Origin: Cryphonectria parasitica EP155
Taxonomy: Eukaryota; Ascomycota; Sordariomycetes; Diaporthales; Cryphonectriaceae
Direction: 5' to 3'
Assembly: GCF_011745365.1 (NCBI RefSeq)
Contig: NW_024468912.1
Location: 2,976,001-3,040,000 of the forward strand
DNA length: 64,000 bases
The notes under the pieces were generated by a model that saw only the letters and a list, made by a program, of their open reading frames with translations, made no database searches and was not told the origin of the DNA. Of the stretch, positions 57,531 to 64,000 are shown piece by piece; the first letter of the stretch is position 1; each line of letters begins with the position of its first letter. The translations under genes were made by a program, and so were the position numbers.

Positions 57531-58943
57531 ATGTCATCGCCTTATGATAATCGAGGCTCATCGCGGCGCCGACATGGCGTCTGGAGCCATTGGGTACCTC
57601 TAGCGGTGACAGTGACTGTCGCGACAGTCGGTGTCGCCGCCTGGATCTGGAGCCAGCGCAGTGGCAGCGAGGAAGAGGAGGACGAAGACGAGGCCATTAC
57701 CCAACATCTCGACTACGAGAATGCCGACTACGGCGACAACCCTGCCTACGGCATGACAGGCGACGGCGTCAGCTCTCGAGCACCTCCTTCTTTCCGAAGC
57801 GACTTGAGGCCTGACGAGGTTGGTTACGGGACTACCGAGGCTGTCGACACGACAGGTGGGTCGACGAGCTGGGGGGCGCGCATGTCAGGCGCCCTGCGTC
57901 GCACGCCGAGCCCACAGCATATACTGGACCGCGCAGGCAAGACGGTTGTCGCGGGTGTGGCTGCGGCCGGGACAGCAGTGGGGAGCGCGCTGGCTGCCAT
58001 TCGGGAGGAGGATAAGGCTGCCTTTGCGGACCACGAGACGTGGTCTGAGGAGGCGGATGCGAAAAAGGAGAAGCCCTCCGCGTCGCAGACACGCGACCAT
58101 GCCAACAAGAGGAGGAAGACAGTCGCCATTGTGGTCTCGGCTGACGCACAGCTTGATGACATGGATGAGGACGGATACCATGAACATGCGGTATGGTCAC
58201 GCCACCCCGAGAAGGCCTTCCTTCGCCTCTCTGCTGTTTGGTACCTCGGGAGAGAAAGCTAACCTGATGCGAAATGCAGTCTATCCTGTCACATATTCCA
58301 AAACAGAATGATCACTCCAAGATCAAGCTGTTCATCCTCATCTATGCGCCGAATCTGAAGGACACATCGACGGACACGCCCGCCAGCCGGCCCCCGCCCT
58401 CACTGAGCTCGTCCTTCTCTATGGTCGGACAGGAGCAGGCTGTGACTCCTGGCGAGGAGACCAGGAGCCCCCAGTAAGTGTTCTCTCCTCCTCCTCTCCT
58501 TTCATATCTATGGCTTCGTGACTAACTCGTCAACCAGGCTGACGGCACTGGGCAACTCGGCCTTCAACAAGACATACGCACAGGCTGTCGATCTCGTCGA
58601 GAAGGAGGTCAACGTCCTTCCCTTCACCACCTTGGCCGGCTATGTCCACATACTGCACCACCTCAAACCAGAAGTTGTCTATCTGCAGGAGTCACTAGCT
58701 GGCGACAATGGCAGCAACGTACAGAAGCTTCAGACGTGGCTCAGACACGACGTGATCCTCGTGGTTGGCGCTGACAATGGCCACGGTGGCTTGGCAGACA
58801 GCGAGTCGGAAGCGGAGAAGGCCCACGTTGAGCAAAAATGGTGGCAGCGAGAAGATAGGGTCGGGCGCGGCCGGGGAGTCGTTGTTGTGGATGGAATGAG
58901 AGTAAGTGACGACTGGTCTAAGCGGGTTCAAGGAAACGAGTGA
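57531..58943 (+). CDS. Pex22-like peroxisomal membrane protein
   Basis: Exons 57531-58190, 58280-58473, 58538-58943 (introns 89 and 64 nt), giving 419 aa. The start is the first in-frame ATG. An N-terminal transmembrane helix (about residues 19-41, VPLAVTVTVATVGVAAWIW) is followed by an acidic segment (EEEEDEDE) and a disordered stretch, then a soluble alpha/beta domain: KTVAIVVSAD strand, SILSHIP joined across intron 1, KLFILIYAP, FTTLAGYVHILHHLKPEVVYLQ, and HDVILVVGAD. This layout (membrane anchor plus Rossmann-like domain) matches fungal Pex22-type proteins, which anchor the ubiquitin-conjugating enzyme Pex4 at peroxisomes for Pex5 recycling. The assignment rests on topology and strand pattern recalled from the family, so it is moderate. 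The gene as such is well supported by splice signals restoring the frame. Confidence 0.72.
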
Positions 58944-60012
58944 TGATTTACTTCCAATGTGTCGACGTGGTTGTCTGGGAAATGAGATATGATATACAAA
59001 CTGAACTTCTTTCTTCAATGCAATTGATTCCATTGAGCAAGAAAGGGGTTTGTTGAGGCTGGCTAAGTATCCAAGGAGGATATATAGTGTAGGCAGTCTG
59101 GTACGGAGACAACGACCATTTTATCCGTTCGATTGATCACAAGCTTATTACTGTGGGGGGCGGGGGGGACTTCAATTCTTATGGCCGTCTAATAACCATA
59201 TACGTCCAATGTACGAAGTTTGCACTTGCAGAGACAATTGAAGTTGGAGTGCCAAAAGGTTGTGTCATCTATTTGCAAGAGATGCTATGTACTATCATGG
59301 GGACTAGGTATCGTCCCTCAGTGGACAAGCAAGCTGATAAGATACTAAATGGCGCGGTTCATGTGCTGACATAAGATGGGGAGCCGGGGACGAGATGGGC
59401 TGAACTGGGCCAGCCTCATGGTTGGTCCGTGCGGGGGGGGGGGGGGGTACGCGAGCAAGTAGGCAAGGGGCAACTGGGTCTGGTGGACTTTGGGGTTGAG
59501 CCTCATCGACGACACTGAGCCCCACAGTAAACCACGCGCGCAACCATCACCACCTCGAACCCCCGCGTCCTTGCCATTACCCCGTCATCCGATCGTTTCA
59601 GCATCGATTGAATCTTCATCGTTTGTGAATCTGGCGCATTCGACACTGCTTGAAGAATTTGATCTCTCGTTCCCTTTTTTCTCTCTCCCCGATGGCTGCG
59701 CAGAACAAAGGCAACCGCCTGTTTCTCTGAGCGCGCAACGATACGACCGCCCGAACCTCACCGCGCGATCCTTCCGATTCAATCGCGACTCACACACCCA
59801 CACCACCACTTTCTACTGTGGTCTTTGTCCTTGCATCACGATCTCTGTTCTCGGCGCACCTCGCTGCCAGACCACCGGGACCAATGCGATCGGATCGCGA
59901 CCGTCGCATCGTGCCCGAGTAAGCTGGGGGTTTCCGTCCCAATATTTGCACACTCCGCCGTGGAGCCTGACAGGCGAGACGCGCGCCGTGGTGCTCGGCC
60001 TACACAGTCGAG
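58944..60012. other. Intergenic: Pex22-like 3' flank and SPT20 promoter/5' UTR
   Basis: About 1.07 kb with a long G run near 59431-59448. An open frame from 59490 overlaps the SPT20 start in another frame and shows no family motif, so it is not called. Confidence 0.6.
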
Positions 60013-62815
60013 ATGGCGCCCAGCACCACTCCGATTCCGCCCCCCATCATCCCCCCACACCCAAAGACGAAGCGGCCTGTCCCGCCTGGTATACAGACAA
60101 ATGGTCTCGCCCCGTCTTCCTCTCCTTCCCCGTCCATGTCCGCCAAGAAGCCGCCCAACAGCGCCAAACAATCCACAAAAGCTGCTGTCGCCAATGGAGG
60201 GACTGTCACTGTGGCTCGGCCTCCCACCCAGATCCGTCCAGAGATCACTGCGGCGGCTGCCAATGGGACTGTTCGTCCTCCCACCACCAATGGCGCCCTG
60301 CAGCCAGTCCCAAGCAGTGCGATTGAACCGCCTGCAGTGCCGGTAGTCGTCGAGCAGCGTAAGTGTCTTTCCTCCCTCCAAGACGAGACTGGAGCGGCCG
60401 ATGGCTGACAAACCTCTTGCAGCCCCATCGCGTAGGTACATATTGAACAAATATGTCGGCAACCCACCCTCGCTCGTCATCCACCTGTACCCGAACCATT
60501 TCAAATTCGATGCCCAAGACGACTACTTCCTATACACATCCCCGATGAAGACCGTCCTTGACCACATCAAGAGCCGGACAATACCGCATGATTTGATGGC
60601 CGACTTTACGAATGACGGAGTTCCTTTCTATGAAGGCTGCTTGATTGTGGAAGTCCATGATCACAAGGTTGCCGTCGCGGACAAGGATGACACCTCCCGG
60701 CCCTCATCCCGCTCCAAGCAGGACGCAACCAATTCGATACATCGGCAAAGTCTATTCGTCACCCCTTCGACAAATCGCCCGTTTCCCCTCGATGCGGCTG
60801 CTGGTGACGCCCATGTAAAGAAGGAACCCGACAGCAAGGACAAATCTGCGAGCTCAGCAGAGCAGGGGGGCTCGTCGGCTTCCAGCTCGCCTCAGGTCCA
60901 GAAGAGCAAGGGCCCTGTCAAGCCAAAAGTCGCCACACTCGTTCTCTTTCCAACGCAACAGAGCCGACAGGCGGATCTAGCCATCAAGGCATGTAATCCG
61001 CGGGCCTCTGTCGACAGCCGTCTGGAAGCAGCTGCCAACGGCGTTCCCCCCACGCCTTCGGCCGCCGTTCCTCCCACTCCAACGGGCTCGAGTCTGCCTC
61101 CACCTAATAAGAAAGTGAAGCGCGAGCGCATGGAACTCGACAGGAGTAATATTCACTCCGCTGAAGGCGCCTTCCTAATGGCCACCCTACCGCCATTGGA
61201 CCTGGAGCCTACGAAGGATGCTTTGGGTACTATCGTCAAGATGCAACAACAGGCGGCAGCATACGAGGACCGGTTCCACCCACCGCCCCAGTCCAAGACG
61301 CGCAAGAGAACCGTGGCGGAAATGGCCGCAGATGAGGCACAGGCTGCCGAGAACGAGAGATACCTCCTTGCGCTGGATGAACGCAGCGGACAAGGGGTCA
61401 GCTCAGTGTCGGGTGGCGATGGCCAGCAGCAAGTGCAAGCGTTTGATCCCACCTTTGAACGTTTCAAGAAGATAGAGGAGATTAAGAGAGAGCATGCGGA
61501 GAGGGCAAGACAGGAGAAGCTCAAACAGGCCGAGAATGAGAAGAGGCTCCAGGAGCAGAAGCTGCAGGCACAGGCGCAGCAGCAGCAGCAGGCGGCAGCA
61601 GAGGAACGGACCCGCCGAGAGCAAGCAGCAGCACAGCAGGCGCAACAGGCGCAACAGCAACAGCAGCAGCAGCAGCAGCAGGAGGAGCTCCGGCGTAAGA
61701 TGCAACTCGCTCAGGCGCGCCAGCAGGCGCAACAAGCGCAGGCGCAAGCGCAGGCACAGGCACAAGCACAAGCACAGGCTCAGGCACAGGCACAAGCACA
61801 GGCTCAGGCACAGGCTCAGGCTCAAGCTCAGGCACAGGCACAGGCACAGGCGCAGGCGCAGGCACAGCAGCAGCAACAGCAGCAGCAGCAGCAGCAGCAA
61901 AGCCAGGCACTCGCCAACATGAACCAGAGTGCACACGGTCATCCTGCGCAAAATGGCCAGGCCAACGGAGTCCCTGTGTCTCTGCCCGTGTCAGCGCCAA
62001 ATGGTATGCCGATGGCACAGGCGCGACTTCAAGGAGGAGGCGCCGCAGCCTCGCACCCACCAGCATCCTCACCAATGGTCCAACACAGCACACCTCAGCA
62101 CATGTCATCACCCATGGTTGGCGGTGTGACCATGCAGCCATCGGGTTCAGGCATGGGTGCAGGAAGTCCGGCCAGGCCATCGTCAGTGGTTAACCAACCT
62201 TCCATGTCAGCACCTATGGCTGTCAGCATGTCTGCACGCGGCAGCCAGCAGAGCCATGCCTCTGGAACGCCGCGCATGCCACATGCCACACCGAATATGG
62301 CCCAAGCAACGCCAATCAGCCGAGCACAACAGCTCGCGAATACTCCTCGCATGTCGCAGGCAAGCCCGCCCCCTAACATGATGGCGCCGCAGATGCAACA
62401 AATGATAATGAACAACCCGGCCATGGCGCACCTGGCGCAAAACCCCGCCCTGCTGCAACAGCAGGTTCATGCCATGCAGCAACAACAACGCCAAATGCAG
62501 CAACACGCGCAGATGATGCAGAACGGTATGCTGAACGGAGCCACTCAACAGCAGCAGACCCTCATGCACCAGAGGTTTATTGCTCAGCAGCAGCAAAAGA
62601 TGCGTCAGACGATGGCGCAGAACCCCAACATGGCTCAGAATCCACAGATGCTACAGCAATTGCAGCAACTGAGGGCCATGCAACAGGCGGGCACCAACCA
62701 AATGCGCCTCGCTCAGGGTGGCGGTCAAAACATGGTTGGAATGGGCACATTTCCAAACCAACAGATGGCTCTGATGCAGCAGATGCAGCAGCAGCAGCAG
62801 CAGATGCAGCAACTC

Positions 62816-62847
<32 letters not shown>

Positions 62848-63304
62848 ACAACAGCAGCAGCAACAGCAGCAACAGCAGCAGCAAGGTCACCCCCAGCAGA
62901 TGCAGCCTCAGCAAGTGATGGGCCAAGCCGCCCAGCAAATGTCACAGCAGGACATTTTGACGATGCAGCAAGAAGTGGGCGCGATCGCCCAGAGGTTGTA
63001 TGTGCAAAATATCGGCACTCTCCTGCAATCGCGCGGTTGGACCATGGAGAACGCACCCCCAGCGCAAATCGAACAATTCAAGAAGCAGTGTAGATCCAAT
63101 GCTCAGAGTAGATGGGTGCAGGAAAAGCAGCGAAGCGCGGGGCAGGCATCGTTAACGCCGCAGCAGCAGCAGATGCTCCTGCAGAGGCAACGGCAAGCTG
63201 TAGCGATGCAGCAACAGCAACAGCAGCTTATGCAGCAGCAGGCTATGCAGCAGCAGCAACAACAACAACAAGCTATGCAGGGCATGATGCCGCAGGGCAT
63301 GTAG
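60013..63304 (+). CDS. SPT20: SAGA complex subunit Spt20
   Basis: Exons 60013-60358 and 60423-63304 (64-nt intron), giving 1075 aa. Spt20 holds the SAGA histone acetyltransferase/coactivator together in the nucleus. A Pro/Ala-rich N-terminus precedes the conserved Spt20 domain (about 117-225): RRYILNKYVGNPPSLVIHLY, HFKFDAQDDYFLYTSPM, PFYEGCLIVEVHDHKVA, then LVLFPTQQSRQADL after an acidic Ser-rich insert. Next comes a stretch with charged coiled-coil character (KKIEEIKREHAERARQEKLK, about 460-490) and a very Gln-rich C-terminus with a (Gln-Ala)n array of about two dozen units (61738-61866), Gln runs at about 62790-62885 and 63150-63290, and Met/Asn/Pro-rich segments. A short conserved-looking island (IAQRLYVQNIGTLLQSRGW) sits near 62985. 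The start has a good context (GAGATGG). Confidence 0.92.
61738..61866 (+). repeat. (CARGCN)n hexanucleotide array encoding (Gln-Ala)n in SPT20
   Basis: About two dozen in-frame CAR-GCN hexamers. Ala codons vary among GCA, GCG and GCT, and Gln between CAG and CAA. A roughly 24-bp block of four units recurs, so expansion occurred at more than one period. Confidence 0.92.
62784..62885 (+). repeat. CAG/CAA-rich polyglutamine tract in SPT20
   Basis: A Gln tract with interspersed His, Met and Leu, encoded by mixed CAG and CAA codons. It is part of the disordered C-terminus of Spt20. Confidence 0.9.
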
Positions 63305-64000
63305 TGCTACACTTGCGCCATCGTGGAAGGGGTTTCGGGAGGGGGGTTTTAAAAGCAGGAGACAACTAACAACAGTTGGCAGCTGGATATTCGTGGCTTG
63401 TGCTATATATTTCTATTGGCATAGACGAAGGTACAAGAGACTATGTGACACACTGCGTCTGGCTAGCTGCAACAAGATGTCAGGCTCATTGAAGGCATGC
63501 GCGTCTCGAGTTGATTTTGACCGTTGCGGATTCGATCTCATTGAACGAGCTGCCGAAGCTCGACGAGCGCCAGAAAGTCCTGCACCAGCCACGAGCGCGA
63601 TATACGACATTCTTCACTTTACCATTGCAAATATTAATGCTTTGGAGCCTGGGACACGTGACAGAACGGGGCACAGGTCGGCGTTCCGAAGGAAAGGGGT
63701 GTGAGAGAGGCTTCTCAGTCAAGCATCGATTGGCAAAAAAAAAAACAAAAAAAAAACCCTTGCATCGAGTCTTGAGTTTACACTGTATTGCGGTTTTCAT
63801 TCTACAAGGTCTTTATACCCCCAGAGTCTTTGCGCGGTCCGAAGTTTCTATCTTGATCGTTTGCGGATACAGCGTTACTACAACCAAAACTTGGTCACGG
63901 AGGCGCCTCTTGTGCGCAGAAATGTGAAGGTTCTTGCCTTTTGAGAGACTCGTTGCTAGGAGGCAGTAGCGATGGCGGGAAACGGTGGTTTGGGATGGAT
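63305..64000. other. SPT20 3' flank to window end
   Basis: No gene is supported. An A-rich tract with one C interruption lies at 63737-63757; open frames here are short and lack motifs. Confidence 0.55.

Noticed and set aside
59490..60326. Plus-strand 278-codon frame upstream of and overlapping SPT20
   Set aside because: It overlaps the SPT20 first exon in another frame and lacks motifs; it looks like 5' UTR sequence.
61403..61951. Minus-strand open frame encoding a long Leu/Cys/Arg dipeptide repeat
   Set aside because: It is the antisense reading of the SPT20 Gln-Ala array; there is no independent support.
1..64000. Transposable element coding regions or a secondary-metabolite cluster
   Set aside because: No reverse transcriptase, transposase, integrase, PKS, NRPS or terpene synthase motifs were found. 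The RNase H is the cellular type with hybrid-binding domains and introns, not a retroelement domain.

Overview
The window is nuclear DNA from a filamentous ascomycete (Pezizomycotina, most likely a Sordariomycete). Genes are interrupted by short GT-AG introns (57 to 206 nt), codons favour C/G at the third position, and the gene content is fungal: Mga2-type IPT/ankyrin regulator, Nha1 antiporter, cutinase, GH128 wall glucanase, Pex22-like peroxin and a Q-rich Spt20. No prokaryotic operons, viral genes, rRNA, tRNA or CRISPR arrays were recognised by eye.

I can support 14 protein-coding genes, about one per 4.6 kb, which is sparse for a fungus. Left block (1-14.5 kb), all on the minus strand: MGA2-like regulator (cut by the window edge), NHA1 cation/proton antiporter, RNase H1, and the Tad3 subunit of the tRNA A34 deaminase. 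At 17.0-19.5 kb (+) lies a bifunctional 6-phosphofructo-2-kinase/fructose-2,6-bisphosphatase. A 6.4 kb gene-empty stretch follows, then a secreted GH128 glucanase at 25.9-27.1 kb (+). Next come a minus-strand F-box/LRR-like gene (29.4-32.05 kb), acetylornithine aminotransferase ARG8 (33.0-34.5 kb, -) with CPC1/Gcn4-type sites upstream, a membrane-anchored HSL-type alpha/beta hydrolase (36.1-38.5 kb, +) and a cutinase (40.1-41.15 kb, +). A C2H2 zinc-finger regulator (44.9-46.3 kb, -) has nearly 9 kb of apparently gene-free DNA upstream. The right end holds eIF2B-gamma (-), a divergent Pex22-like gene (+) and SPT20 of SAGA (+).

The genes are unrelated housekeeping, wall and regulatory genes rather than one pathway cluster; no secondary-metabolite or defence cluster is present. 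The noncoding DNA is unusually rich in microsatellites, A tracts of 22-28 nt, G/C homopolymers of 9-14 nt and polypurine/polypyrimidine stretches. It also carries four exact copies of a 10-bp palindrome (TACTATAGTA), all in the two largest gene-empty regions.

The most interesting observations are: an RNase H1 gene with a basic, acid-poor in-frame extension that could give mitochondrial and nuclear isoforms from two start codons; competing splice acceptors in the MGA2-like gene, one of which truncates the protein; a stop-free, frame-preserving intron between the two zinc fingers of the C2H2 regulator; and the dispersed palindrome. Gene models were built by reading splice signals and family motifs; no database search or RNA evidence was available.
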